NCBI GenBank assembly: GCA_024291935.2
Contig: CM044306.1
Coordinates: 20,345,001-20,409,000 of the forward strand
Length of the DNA stretch: 64,000 nucleotides
Direction of reading: 5' to 3'
DNA from: Okapia johnstoni
Lineage: Eukaryota > Chordata > Mammalia > Artiodactyla > Giraffidae
The notes beneath the pieces are model-generated. The model saw only the letters and a program-made list of their open reading frames with translations, did not search any database and was not told the origin of the DNA. Shown here piece by piece: positions 11,641 to 23,432 of the stretch. How positions within the stretch are numbered: the first letter of the stretch is position 1; every line of letters begins with the position of its first letter. The translations under genes and the position numbers were made by a program.

Positions 11641-12227
11641 TCGTGGATCACAGCCTTGTTCTGGCAAAGGTGCTAGCACAATTCAAGGAAGCTATGAATC
11701 ATGCTATGCAGGGCCACCCACAGTGGATGGGTCATAGCGGAGAGTTCTGACAAAATATGGTCCACTGGAGGAGGAAATGGCAAACCATTTCAGTATTCTT
11801 GCCACGAGAACTCCATGATGTGTATGAAAAGGGAAACAGATATGACACTGGAAGATGAGCCCCTCGTGTCAGATGGTGTATAATAGGCTACTGGGGAAGA
11901 ATGGAGAGCAATTACTAACAGCTCCAGAAGGAAGGAAGTGGCTGGGCCAAAGTGGAAACAATGCTCAGTTGTGGATGTGTCTGGTGGTGAAAGTAAAGTC
12001 CATGCTGTAAAGAACAATATTGCACAGAAATTTGGAATGTTAGGTCCATGAATCAAGATAGATTGGACATGGTCAAGCAGGAGATGGCAAGAGTGAACAT
12101 CAACATCAGTGAACTAAAATGGATGGAATCGGACAAACTTACTTGAGATGACCATTATATCTATTACTGTGGGCAAAGAATCCCTTAGAAGGAATGGAGT
12201 AGCCCTCACAATCACCAAAATTCTGAA

Positions 12228-12434
12228 ATGCAAAAACGGCAGAATGATCTCCATTCATTTCAAGGCAAACCATTCAATATGACAGTAATCCAAGTCTATG
12301 CCCCAACTACTAATGCCAATGTAGCTGAAGGTGATTGGTTTTATGGAGAGCTACAAGTCCTCCTAGAACCGATACCAAAAAAAGATGTCCTTTTCATTAT
12401 AGGGTTTTGGAATGCAAGGGTAGGAAGACAATAG
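12228..12434 (+). pseudogene. BovB endonuclease fragment
   Basis: 68 codons of the apurinic-type endonuclease domain, with VIQVYAPTT and the decayed core VLFIIGFWNARVG, where related copies here read IIGDWNAK. The Asp-to-Phe change and flanking stops mark it as dead. Confidence 0.75.
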
Positions 12435-12599
12435 ATACCTGGAGTAAGAGACAAATTTGACCTTGGAGTACAAAATGAAACAAGGCAAAGGTTAACAGAG
12501 TTTTGTCAAGAGCACATACTGGTCATAGCAACCCCCCTCTTCCAATAACACAAGAGAGGACTCTACACATGGACATCACCAGATGGTCAATACTGAAAT

Positions 12600-12770
12600 T
12601 AGATTTTTTTTAAAATAAATTTATTTATTTTAGTTGGGGGCTAATTACTTTACAATATTGTAGTGGTTTTTGCCATACATTGACATGAATCAGCCATGGG
12701 TTTACATGTTTTCCCCATCCTGAACCCCCCTCCCACCTCCCTTCCCATCCCATCCCTCTGGGGTAGATTT
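12600..12770 (-). mobile_element. L1 3' end inserted in BovB
   Basis: A reverse L1 3' terminus (tttagttgggggctaattac ... ccatcccatccctctgg) breaks the BovB sequence. TAGATTT occurs at 12600-12606 and 12764-12770, a likely 7-bp target-site duplication. This insertion is younger than the BovB. Confidence 0.75.
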
Positions 12771-13321
12771 ATTATATTCCTTGCAGCCAGAGATGGAGAA
12801 GTTCTACACAGTCAGCAAAAACAAGACTTGGAGCTGACTATGACTCAGATCATCAGCTCCTTATTGCAAAATTCAGGCTCAAATTGAAGAAAGTAGGGAA
12901 AACTAGGCCATTCAGTTATGACCTAAATCAAATCCCTTATGATTATACAGTGGAGATGATGAATAGATTCAAGGGATTAGATCTGGTAGACAGAGTGAAG
13001 CACTATGGACAGAAGTTTGTAGCATTGTACAGGAGGCAGTGACCAAAACCATCCCCCCCCCAAAAAAAAATGCAAGAAGGCAAAGTGGTTGTCTGAGGAG
13101 GCTTTACAAGTAGCTGAGGAAAGAAGAGTAGTGAGAAGCAAGGGAGAAAGGAAAAGATATACCCAACTGAATGCAGAGTTCCAGAGAATAGCAAGGAGAG
13201 ATAAGATCTTCTTAAGTGAACAATGCAAAAAAATAGAGGAAAATAAAAGAATGGGAAAAACCAGAGAAATTCAAAGAAATTCAAGAATGTTGGAGAAATA
13301 AAGGGAAAAGTTCATGCAAGG

Positions 13322-14215
13322 ATGACCACGATAAAGGACAAAAATTGTAAGGACCTAACAGAAGCAGAAGAGATTCAGGAAAAGGTGGCAAGAATACACA
13401 GAAAAACTATACAAAAAAGTCTTAATGATCCAAATAACCATGATGTTGTGATCACTCACCTAGAGCCAGACATACTGGAGTGTGAAGTCAAGTGGGCCTT
13501 AGGGAGCATTACTATGAACAAAGCTAGTGGAGGTGATAGAATTCCAGCTGACCTATTTCGAATCCTAAAAGATGATGCTGTGAAAGTGCTGCACTCAATA
13601 TATCAGCAAATTTGGAAAACTCAGCAGTGGCCACAGGACTGGAAAAGGTCAGTTTTCATTCCAATCCCAACGAAAGGCCATGCCAAAGAATGTTCAAACT
13701 ACTGCACAATTCCACTCATTTCACATGCTAGCAAAGTAATGCTCAAAATTCTCCAAGCCAGGCTTCAACAGTACGTGAACCAAGAATGTTCAGATGTTCA
13801 AGATGTATTTAGAGAAGGCAGAGGAACCAGAGATCAAATTGTCAACATCCTTTGGATCATAGAAAAAGCAACAGAGTTCCAGAAAAACACCTACTTCTGC
13901 TTTATTGACTACACCAAAGCCTTTGACTGTGTGGATCACAACAAACTGTGGAAAATTCTCAAAGAGATGGGAATACCAGACCATCTGACCTGCCTCCTGA
14001 GAAATCTGTATGCAGATCAAGAAGCAACAGTTAGAACCGGACATGAAACAACAGACTGGCTCCAAATTGGGAAAGGAGTACGTCAAGGCTGTATATTGTC
14101 ACCCTGTTTATTTAACTTATTTGCAGAATACATCATACAAGCTGGAATCTTAAGCAATCTTAAGCATCATATAAGCACAAGCTGGAATCAAGATTTCTGG
14201 GAGAAATATCGATAA
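13322..14215 (+). pseudogene. BovB reverse transcriptase fragment
   Basis: 297 codons cover much of an RTE-type reverse transcriptase: KRSVFIPIPTKG, CFIDYTKAFDCVDHN and GVRQGCILSPCLFNL are all visible. A frame break near 14140 separates it from the downstream catalytic box, which reads YADE instead of YADD. The protein is therefore both split and catalytically altered. Confidence 0.85.
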
Positions 14216-15139
14216 CCTTAGATATGCAGATGAAACCATCCTTATGGCAGAAAGCAAAGAGAAACTAAACAGCCTCTTGATGAAAGTGAAAGAGGAGAGT
14301 GTAAAAGCTGGCTTAAGATTCAACATTCAAAAAACAAAAATCATGGCATCTGGTCCCATCACTTCATGACAAATAGATTGGGAAACAATGGAAACAGTGA
14401 AAGACTTCATTTTCTTGGGCTCCAAAATTACTGCAGATGGTGATTGCAGCCATGAAATTAAAAGATGCTTGCTCCTTGGAAGAAAAGCTATGACCAACCT
14501 AGATAGCATATTAAAAAGCAAAGACATTACTTTGCCAACAAAGGTTCATCTAGTCAAAGCTATGGTTTTTCCAGTAGTCATATATGGATGTGAGAATTGG
14601 ACCATAAAGATAGCTGAGCACTGAAGAATTGATGCTTTTTGAATTGAGGTGCTGGAGGAGACTCTTGAGAGTACCTTGGACTGCAAGGAGATCAAACCAG
14701 TCAATCCTAAAGGAACTCAGTCCTGAATATTCCTTGGAAGGACTGATGCTGAAGCTGAAACTCCAATAATTTGGACACCTGATGTGAAGAACTGACTCAT
14801 TGGAAAAGACCCCGATGCTGGGAAAGATTGAAGGCAGGAGGAGAAGGGGACGACAGAGGATGAGATGGTTGAATGGCTTCCCTGACTAGATGGACATGAG
14901 TTTGAGCAAGCTCCGGGAGTTGGTGATGGACAGCGAAGCCTGGTGTGCTGCAGTCCACGGGGTCACAAAGAGTTGGACATGACTGAGCAACTGAACTGAA
15001 CTGAGAACAATATTTGAAAATATAAAACATGAAACTTTGAACTTCACAAAAGAAACTATGGGACAATGTTTATGCAAATTTACAACTGGATAGGTCTTTC
15101 AAAGTGTGACGCTTGGCCCAGGAGCCATAAAAGAAAAGA

Positions 15140-15358
15140 TTAATAAATTTGAGTATAAATTCAATGCATGAAGCAGGGCACCCAGAGCTGGTGCTCTGGG
15201 ACAACCCAGAGGGATAGGATTGGGAGGGAGGTGGAAGGCAGTTTCAGGATGGTTCACATGTTCACCCATGGCTGATTCATGTTGATGTATGGCAAAAACC
15301 ACCACAATGTTGTAAAGTAATTAGCCTCCAATTAAAATAAATAAATTAATTTAAAAAA
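15140..15358 (+). mobile_element. Ruminant L1 3' end
   Basis: L1 3' UTR signature (gggataggattgggagggag) and terminal taaagtaattagcctccaat with an A-rich tail. Confidence 0.8.
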
Positions 15359-15767
15359 GTAAACATCTATGTGGTAGAAACATAGAAGCAAAGTTAAAGA
15401 AGAAAGACAAACTAGGAAAAATATTTGAAATTCACATTATTTTTTTATAATAAGGCTAATTTTGATAATATACAAAGAGCTCCTGCAAAAATCACTGTAT
15501 AAAGGCTAAACACAGTGAAAAAACAAAAGCATAATTGTAGATATTACAGAATTTTTCCTATAATTTTCCTTGTAGAAAAGGAAAAAATTCCAATAGCTCT
15601 TAAACATATGAACTCTTTAACATATGAAGAATTGTCTAGTCTCCTTTATGATAAGAGAAATGCAAATTAAAATCGCACTGAGAAACCTTTTCACCTACCA
15701 TCATGTTGATGAAAATACATACATAAGTGGATGCCTATATATACAAATATATGTCTATATGTTTATC
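15359..15767. other. Intergenic, nothing recognised
   Basis: AT-rich. Around 15650 the sequence resembles a short decayed L1 ORF2 piece (aaatgcaaattaaaatcgc). Confidence 0.4.
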
Positions 15768-15943
15768 TATAGATCTGCCTGCATGCCAGAGACCTGGGTT
15801 AGATTCCTGGGCCGGTAAGATCTCCTGGAGAAGCAAATGGGAACCCACTCCAGTGTTCTTGCCTGGAGAATCCCATGGACAGAGGAGCCTGGCAGTCTAC
15901 AGTCCATGAGGTCACGAAGAGTGGACATACCTGAAGTAACTTA
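15768..15943 (+). mobile_element. Bov-tA SINE, head-truncated
   Basis: Partial tRNA-like head (cagagacctgggttagattc) and a complete BovA body. Confidence 0.8.
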
Positions 15944-16143
15944 ACATGCAGCCCGTAGGCATATTAAGTGCATAACTGTGCCAAATATTTCATTCTAATT
16001 TTTTGATGCATACATTTTTCCGTATCTCCAAGTGATTTCAGTTCCTCTTCTTCTTCTTCTTCTTTTTTTTTTTTTTTTAACACAACTTACCATTTCTGTT
16101 AGTCTATCCTTTAAACTTTTAGATCGATATCCCCTAGGAGGTA

Positions 16144-16412
16144 GGATGGAGAAGGAAATGGCAACCCACTCCGGTGTTCTTGCCTGGAGAATCCTGTGGA
16201 CGGAGGGGCCTGGTGGGCTGCTGTCCATGGGGTCGCACAGTGTTGGGCACGACTGAAGCGACTTGGCACGCATGCATGCCTTGGAGGTGGAAATGGCAAC
16301 CCACTCCAGTATTCTTGCTTGGAGAATCCCGTGGACAGGGGAGCCTGGTGGGCTGCCGTCTATGGGGTCGCACAGAGTCAGGCACGACTGAAGTGACTTA
16401 GCAGCAGCAGGA
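16144..16412 (+). mobile_element. BOV-A2 dimeric SINE
   Basis: Two BovA monomers in tandem, each with ggcaacccactcc and a gggtcgcacag block, end in the AGC-repeat tail typical of BOV-A2. Confidence 0.9.
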
Positions 16413-16431
16413 GGAGGTAGGAAGCTTAAGA

Positions 16432-16447
16432 TATATACACACACACA

Positions 16448-16494
<47 letters not shown>
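16432..16494. repeat. (AC)n(GT)n palindromic microsatellite
   Basis: A run of AC dinucleotides ending at 16450 turns directly into about 22 GT dinucleotides (16451-16494). The two halves are self-complementary. Confidence 0.95.
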
Positions 16495-16495
<1 letters not shown>

Positions 16496-16690
16496 CAGTG
16501 TCTGACTCTTTGCAGCCCCATGGACTGTAGCCCACCAGGTTCCTCTATCCATGGAATTTCCCAGGCAAGAATACTGGGGTGGGTTGCCATTTCCTTCTCT
16601 AGGAGATCTTCCCAACCCAGGGATCAAACCCACATCTCTTATGTCTGCTGCATTGGCAGGTGAATTCTTTACCACTGTGCCATCTGCGAT
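16495..16690 (-). mobile_element. Bov-tA SINE, reverse
   Basis: Reverse BovA body (tgtctgactctttgcagccc) and tRNA-like head (gggatcaaacccacatctc). It faces the BOV-A2 across the microsatellite. Confidence 0.85.
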
Positions 16691-18420
16691 ATGTGTATGT
16701 GTGTATATACACATTAAGTGTATAAATGGTTAAACTGAGATATCTTTTATAACTCTTATGAAGATTCCTCCTTATAGCTTTATTTTCAGTTTGATCAAAG
16801 TATCTGCTGATACTTTCTTTGCAATAACTCTGTGATGTTTATTGCCATCACCTGATTCTGTGAGCGCACCTCTCACCCTGCCCCAGTTCAACCTTCTAAG
16901 CAATGTCTCCCTCATTTTAGCATTTCTAAAGGCAGATCAAAAATTAAAATAATTCATATATAGTGTATATATTTTATTACCTCCCCACCTAAAGACTTTT
17001 AATAGATCTACTACTTTTTTTTTTCTAGAATTCAAGGCTACACAAGACCTCTCCCACATTCCAGGAATCTCAACTTCTCTCTCATTACTTCTTAAAATAG
17101 ACTTTCCAAACATACCCCTTTCACCATCACAAACCAGGGTTATGCCCAATCTCAAATGTAGCTCCTTCTTTTAAATCCCCCTTCTGCCATCTATATGAAT
17201 AACACATGTTCTCAAGGTCAGTGTGTCTTCTTTGATGGCCTAGACAAAATCATCACTCATTACAGACATCTCCTTTATCAAAAACTCATCTCATTTCAGT
17301 CCCTGAAGATATGAAGATGAGTAAATCATAGTCTTTGTACAAATGGAGTTTATATTCTAGAGTGAGCCAGATACGTAAGTGCATCTCTGGTAGAGAATTG
17401 TATGGTAGAGCCCATGAACACACAAAGAACAGCAGAAGTGCAGCAGAAGAAAGACTTGACTTTTCATGGCATCAAGGAAGATTTTGAAGGAAGATGCAGT
17501 TGAACTCACTGGTAAAAGATCACTAGGAGAATGCTGAACTCACAAGATTTTGTAGGAAGAGGAAATATCAAGATTACCTTCTCTTTCCTAGAATGTTGTT
17601 TTTCTCTAAATGCCTGTGGCACTGAAGAGACCTCTAATTTAGGAGTCTAATCATACCTGGTTTTGGTTATAAAGCTCTTTATGAATGCAATTTCTATATA
17701 AGTACAGGTAAGATAATGAATGTTATTTATATTCCCCTTAATGTATCTAAGAATATCTTAAGCATAAGTAACACTACAAAAACTGCTAGGCATTTTAGCT
17801 TGGAATATTTGAAAAAGATTTTAATAAAATGTCCACAAAGCATAACTATGACATATTTTGATTCAGAACTATTGTGTCAATTACTGTACCTTAGCCTAGA
17901 AGACATGTCTGAAGATCAAAGACATTTCTGATTAATCTCAATGACTGTTTGCTACTTAAAAACACTGAGTCACAGCTAACCGTTTCCAAGTCCATCAGGG
18001 TGATGAGAAATAACACAGTTTGGAATGTCATTAGCTCAGTGACCACCCAGAATACACACAATGAATTGTAAGTTTTCTCACATTCAAAAAGTAGAGCTTA
18101 CTTCCATTTACTTGACAAACATTCCATCTGATTGAAACGTGAAATTTCCACTAGAGATCCTACTCTCATCAGAAACTCTCCCGAAGTCATGTCAAGGTGA
18201 GAAATAAACAAGGAACAGAGGCCCACAAATGTCACATGATACCCAGGGACTGGAGTCTTATAACCTTACAAACTAAAGAAGAAACAGAAGAGGTGATTCA
18301 TGTGAGGACACTGGGGAACTTGAGAAAGGGAAATGATTATTTTCTATATATTGCCAGATTTTACTAGAAAAACACATATGCCTTACTAATTGCATTTTAG
18401 TCATATAAACAAAAAGAAGG
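16691..18420. other. Intergenic and upstream region of the 18.5-kb gene, nothing recognised
   Basis: No gene or named repeat apparent. Reading frames are short and featureless. Confidence 0.4.
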
Positions 18421-18459
18421 AACTAGTCTTTTCATAATCACAGAAGTCCCTCAGCTGGG

Positions 18460-18467
18460 TATAAAAG
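18460..18467 (+). promoter_or_regulatory. TATA box of the 18.5-kb KRTAP4 gene
   Basis: TATAAAAG lies 89 bp before the ATG, preceded by tccctcagctgggt, almost the same as at the 2.5-kb gene (tccctcaggtggg). A diverged AAGAAGGAA box is near 18413. Confidence 0.8.
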
Positions 18468-18548
18468 AGGACATGTGGAAGGGAAACTTCCAAATTTGAG
18501 AAACTCACTCTCTTAGAAACTCACCCAGAACCTCCACCCTCTGACACC

Positions 18549-19061
18549 ATGGTCAGCTCCTGTTGTGGCTCCGTCTGCTCTGACCAGAGCTGTGGCCAAA
18601 GTCTCTGCCAGGAGACCTGCTGCCAACCTAGCTGCTGCCAGACCACCTGCTGCAGGACCACCTGCTGCCGCCCCAGCTGTGGTGTGTCCAGCTGCTGCAG
18701 CCCCGTCTGCTGCCAGCCCACCTGCCCTCGCCCCACCTGCTGCATCTCTAGCTGCTACCGCCCCTCCTGCTGTGGATCCAGCTGTGGTTCCAGCTGCTGC
18801 AGGCCTACTTGCTGCATCTCTAGCTGCTGCAGGCCCCGGTGTTGCCAGTCTGTGTGCTGCCAGCCCACCTGCTGCCAAATCTCCAGCTGCTGCCGCCCCT
18901 CTTGCTGTGGCTCCAGCTCCTGCGGCTCCAGCTGCTGCCGCCCAAGCTGCTGCCTGCGCCCAGTGTGTGGCCGGGTCTCCTGCCACACCACTTGCTATCG
19001 CCCCACCTGTGTCATCTCCACCTGCCCCCGCCCCGTGTGCTGTCCCTCCTCTTGCTGCTGA
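18549..19061 (+). CDS. KRTAP4: Keratin-associated protein 4 family (170 aa)
   Basis: An ultra-high-sulphur matrix protein expected to cross-link keratin filaments in the hair or wool cortex through disulphides. It has the KRTAP4 start [18 protein letters not shown], then cysteine pentads ([20 protein letters not shown]). One copy of the 49-residue [10 protein letters not shown]...CCQPTC module lies at residues 60-108, and the family C-terminus [19 protein letters not shown]...CCPSSCC closes the protein. Fifty-five of 170 residues are cysteine (32%). It is a single exon with a strong start context (ctgacaccATGG), and no frame damage is seen. Which numbered KRTAP4 gene it corresponds to cannot be told from sequence alone. 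Confidence 0.95.
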   Translation: MVSSCCGSVCSDQSCGQSLCQETCCQPSCCQTTCCRTTCCRPSCGVSSCCSPVCCQPTCPRPTCCISSCYRPSCCGSSCGSSCCRPTCCISSCCRPRCCQSVCCQPTCCQISSCCRPSCCGSSSCGSSCCRPSCCLRPVCGRVSCHTTCYRPTCVISTCPRPVCCPSSCC

Positions 19062-19443
19062 GTCACCTTTCTGAACCCACCCTCTCCTCTTCATCCGTCT
19101 TATCACAGAAGCAGACTCTATGCATCACACAGACACCAGAGGAGAGGCCATTCCCATAGTCTGTGTGTCCACATCTTGGCCTCACGCCAGACTCTCTCCT
19201 TAGTTGGCCTTTTCCTTGCTAGCAAATGAAACTAGGTGGTATTTATAGAAAGAAATTAGCAGAGTTGCCCTGGTTTTATACTTGACATTTTGATTTGGGG
19301 GTACTGGGTCTTCCAGTCCCAAACATGAAAATTCCTACAGGGCCTATAAGGGCCCTGATGTCACAGCCTGAGATTTGGAAGTCTGGGGGCTACATCCTAT
19401 AATCCTTTTACAGGGATGTTCCTGTATCTTGTTGCTGCTTCTG

Positions 19444-19449
19444 AATAAA
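19444..19449 (+). promoter_or_regulatory. Poly(A) signal
   Basis: AATAAA 380 bp after the stop of the 170-aa KRTAP4 gene. Confidence 0.6.
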
Positions 19450-19748
19450 GCTCCACTTTCTTGGCCTATACAATGTTCTTGTGTTTGCTGCTTTATAATG
19501 ATTGTCCTCATTTCCTGGGAAATGGTATTCAACATATTAATACAACTTTATCAGGCTTACCAATTTCTGCTCTCACCTTTATGACAAACCCAACATACAG
19601 TGACATAGAAGAAAACAAACAACCCCCCAAATAACATAATACGTAACACAATGTCTCCAAGAAAATTGAAAAATAATAATTTTTTAAAAAAATTTAAGAT
19701 TATGAAGGAGAAGGATTTTACCCCACAGCAAACCTTTCTTAAATATTT
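19450..19748. other. 3' flank, nothing recognised
   Basis: AT-rich sequence downstream of the poly(A) signal. Confidence 0.4.
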
Positions 19749-19749
19749 T

Positions 19750-19878
19750 TAAAGCATGTGCTGTATGCTCAGTCATGTCCGACTCTTTTCGACCCCATGG
19801 ATTGTAGCCCACTAGGCTCCTCTGTCCATGGGATTCTCCAGGCAAGAATATTGGAGCGGGTTGCCATTTCCTTCTCCA
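19750..19878 (-). mobile_element. BovA-type SINE fragment, reverse
   Basis: Reverse BovA body only (gtccgactcttttcgacccc ... gggttgccatttccttctcc). Confidence 0.85.
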
Positions 19879-20740
19879 TTTTAAAGTGTATATTTCCCTA
19901 AAATTCCACTCCTCTCTTAGTTACCTCATCCCTCCATTTTCCTTTCTTCCTTCCTTCTTTTTCCTTCCCTCTCCCCAAATACACTGCTCTGCCCTGCTCT
20001 TCTCCTTGGAAAACCAGAGTCCTCCCTTGGGTTTATCTATCCCACATGTAACCCAATTTATTACACTCTTAGATTTCTTATTTCTTCTCCATCCGCTGAC
20101 AACAAAATAATTGTTTTGGGCAAACAAACCTTCCTGAGAAGTTGAGGGCTAACAGAATATTGAAAATATTCAAATTTTAGTATTTTATTATCTTAATGAC
20201 TTTTCTAGGATGTGTATTTGACAGCATCGGTCTGGGGTACCTTGTCAACAAATCGTATGAGAAATGTGGAAACTAGTATGGAACCCAATTAATGGACCAA
20301 TTTTGATCTTAGGTTATTAACTCAGAACCCTTCCAAATTCCTATGCAGTCTATCCTAGGAAAAAAGGATAAAAACAAATTCCTGATGAATTTATGCTAGT
20401 GAAAGTAGGAGAAATATATAGGAAGCTTTGTGTATGCATATTCTAAGAGTTGTAGGGTAAATAAGTAATTTAATGGTAATGAATCATGAATGTGTTTGAC
20501 TTCCATAAATTCTACACGTAAATAATAATGAGATAATAATTTAAGTTGTATAGGGGCATTATTCTTCACTCTTACTCAAAGCACAGAATTCCAAATGGAT
20601 CTGAGATGGTAGATGAGAATTGGTTGCACCTTCTCTTGGTCTCCGCCTAAGAAAAATTTTTTGTTTTATTTTTCTCTGGAGTGAGGAGCTCTTTCAGTAC
20701 TTTTCTTCACATAAAGAAAGATTTATTTATTTAATTATTT
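19879..20740. other. Intergenic, nothing recognised
   Basis: Starts with a pyrimidine-rich stretch (19920-19980); no gene or named repeat is apparent. Confidence 0.4.
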
Positions 20741-20866
20741 TTTGTTAATTTATTTTTAATTAGAAGATAATTGATTTACAATATTGTGTTGGTTTCTGCC
20801 ATACATCAACATGAATCAGACATAGGTATACATATGTCTTATCCCTCTTGAATTTTCCTCCCAGAA
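20741..20866 (-). mobile_element. L1 3' end fragment, reverse
   Basis: Complement of the L1 terminus (gataattgatttacaatatt ... catacatcaacatgaatcag). Confidence 0.7.
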
Positions 20867-20984
20867 ACAGAATATGTGAAGAATTGGAAAGAAAATAAAC
20901 CAATAAATCTATCATTATTTGCAAATAGTATGATTATCTTCATGGAAAATGCAGTAGACTTTCACAGACCAGCAATTGGTATGT

Positions 20985-21480
20985 GTATTAGTTACGTAAT
21001 GTTGGTTAACAAGTTATTCCCCCCCAAAACATTCATTATCTCATGGACTTTCTGAAGATTAGAAATCTGGAAGTGGCATGTCAGGATCTCTCATGAGGTT
21101 GCAGGCAAGTGGTTGGCCAGGACTGCACTCTTATGAAGAGAGGAAAATCCACTTTCAAGCTCACTCACATGGCTGTTGGCAGGAGGACTCAGTTCTTCAC
21201 CACATGGACTGATCACTCAAGGTGGCTGACTTCCTCCAGAGTGAGCAACCTGAGAAGGATCAAGAAACAGAAAGAAAACCCAAATCTTACAGTAACCTAG
21301 TCTGGAAAGCACTATGTCCTTATTACTGCTGTATTCCATTCATTTGAAGTGAATCACTATGTCCAGCTTACACTCAATGGGAAGGCATTACACAGGACAT
21401 GAGTCAGAGGAGGTGGGATCCTTGAGAGTCATCTTAGTGTCCTCCTACCACAGTCTGAAAGTGAGGCACTTATAAATCTA
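20985..21480. repeat. Probable ancient mammal-wide repeat, unassigned
   Basis: The text around 21040-21250 (cattatctcatggactttct, ccactttcaagctcactcac) resembles an old interspersed repeat seen widely in mammals, but I cannot name the family with confidence. Confidence 0.35.
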
Positions 21481-21800
21481 AAATGATTTTTAATGCCATG
21501 GGCCATTAGGTGTTTGCTTGGGTCATAAGAAGTTAGGTGTCTAAAGAAAAGATACGTATGGCCCAAGCTGATGGAAAACTCCAACATTTGTAAGTTGAAA
21601 GAAGAGCAACAGCAACCACAAGAGAATGGAAAGGGATAAACAGAGAGGTAAAAAGACAACTAGTAGACTTCAGGGTCCAAAAGAGAGTGGCTTACTGAAA
21701 AATTAAAGGACAGAATTTAACTTCCAGCTATGACTAAGCAGATAGAAGACCAAACCTTTCGATGAGAATGGCTGTGACAAATGGATAAAGCTAAGAAAAT
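21481..21800. other. Intergenic, nothing recognised
   Basis: No coding signal or named repeat seen before the BovB fragment. Confidence 0.4.
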
Positions 21801-22235
21801 AGGCATGTACAGTTGTGAGAGCTGGATCATAAAGAAGGCTGAGGGCCGAAGAATTGATACTTTTGAATTGTGGTGCTGGAGAAAACTCTTGAAAGTCTCT
21901 GGGGCTGCAAGGAGATCAAACCAGTCAATACTAAAGGAAATCAACTCTGATTATACATTGGAAGGACTGATGCTGAAGCTGAAGCTCCAATACTTTGGCC
22001 ACCTGATGCAAAGAGCTGACTCACTGGAAAAGAGCCTGGTGTTGGGAAAGATTGAAGGCAAAAGGAGAAGGGGACAGCAAAGGATGAGACAGTTAGATAG
22101 CATCACCGAGTCTATGGACATGAATTTGAGAAAGTTCCAGGCGATGGTGGGGGATAGAGGAGCCTGGCATGCTGCAGTCCATGGGGTCACAAAGAGAGGG
22201 ATGGGGTATGACTTAGTGACTGAACAACAACAATC
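21801..22235 (+). mobile_element. BovB LINE 3' end, 5'-truncated
   Basis: Begins inside the C-terminal end of the BovB ORF (gtgagagctggatcataaag) and runs to gactgaacaacaacaat. A reading frame open across it carries the C-terminal BovB peptide (KAEGRRIDTFELWCWRKLLKV), but the rest of the protein is missing. Confidence 0.85.
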
Positions 22236-23310
22236 TTTGGGAGTTGACTTATGCAGGGAATATGAGAAACCACAGTCCAAGAAGAAAACTAAATCTGTTC
22301 CAGGTAGAAGATAAAAATCACCTCAAGCCTCTACAGCTTTTCATATATGTTTGGCATTCAATAAAAATAATTACCAGGTATATAAGAATCAAAGGACCAA
22401 ATTATTAAAAAACAAGGAAAAGACAACAGAAATAGACTCAAGGATTTTTTTGTGGGGAATATTTTGTAACATTTTCCCTTTTGGGCAACTCATGAAGTCT
22501 ATGTGTATTCTTAGAAGTTTATTTCTCCTCACAGTTAACGTTATTTTATTTTGTTTTTTAAAGGATTATTTCTCCGTGCTATAATTTCTGCTTTTGTCTC
22601 TAATATTTCCAAGGATATTCACTATTTTGTTAGAGTTTCTCAACTTGAGATTCCTCCTCTATTCATTTAGTGTGAATTGAAAAAATTGGTGATACTGCTG
22701 TGGTTTAGATGTCCACAGGCACTTTGATTACCACTTACAGTTCCTAGTGGGGAGATAAGGTTTTCTTGTCCCCATCGTATTGGTGCCACTTGAAGAATGC
22801 AAACTATGGATAGAACTCTCCCTTCCCAGACCTTGTCTTGTGAAAATTTAAAGTCATTTCTTGCACCTACCTGGGTTTCAACTACCAGCCTCCCATTTTG
22901 AAAGCTTATAACTAGATATCAAGCCTTCACAATCTTGGACATCAGCTATCATATGCAGTTGGCATTCTCTTTTTCTTTCTGGAAAATGAGAATTTTTCTT
23001 TCCCTTTAAGTTTGGCTATGTAATGGAAATATTTTAAAAATATTTCTCAAGCATTTCTATTTGCTTGATCTAGAAGATGGGTCTGTTAGCATCAACTCAA
23101 TCTGCCATGTTGTTAAAAGTCCTATATTTTCAGGGACCCAAGAAGATTAAAAAGATTATGACATTAGTTAGAAATACAAGAAAGGCTTCTTATAGTAGAA
23201 GCTCCTATAAAGTAAGATTTATCATATACTTTAATATTTTCCCCCAAAGACACAAAGTACTTCCTCTTAATACACTAACACCACAGGAAAAGATTTTTAA
23301 TCTTTTCAGC
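22236..23310. other. Intergenic, nothing recognised
   Basis: AT-rich, no gene or named repeat visible. Confidence 0.4.
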
Positions 23311-23432
23311 CACACGTGTATATGTGTCCCCCATCCCGAACCCCCCTCATACCTCCCTCCCCAAAATGCAAATTGAAACCACAATGAGATACCCGCTCAC
23401 GCCGGTTGGAATGGCTGTTATCAAAAAGTCTA
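23311..23432. mobile_element. L1 fragment with inverted halves
   Basis: A reverse piece of the L1 3' UTR (23311-23362, gtgtcccccatcccgaaccc) directly abuts a forward piece of L1 ORF2 (23363-23432, aatgcaaattgaaaccacaa). The opposite orientations suggest 5' inversion during insertion. Confidence 0.55.

Larger units (their letters stand above)
11641..15002 (+). mobile_element. Near full-length BovB LINE (RTE type), inactivated
   Basis: It starts at the usual 5' region (tggatcacagccttgttctg) and ends in the BovB 3' terminus (gactgagcaactgaactg). Without a 164-bp L1 insertion it is about 3.2 kb, the family's full size. Endonuclease and reverse-transcriptase regions are recognisable but interrupted by frameshifts and stops, so it cannot encode a working protein. 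Confidence 0.9.

Noticed and set aside
13322..14215. An active BovB reverse transcriptase
   Set aside because: The frame breaks before the catalytic box, which reads YADE, the endonuclease core is altered, and an L1 interrupts the element.
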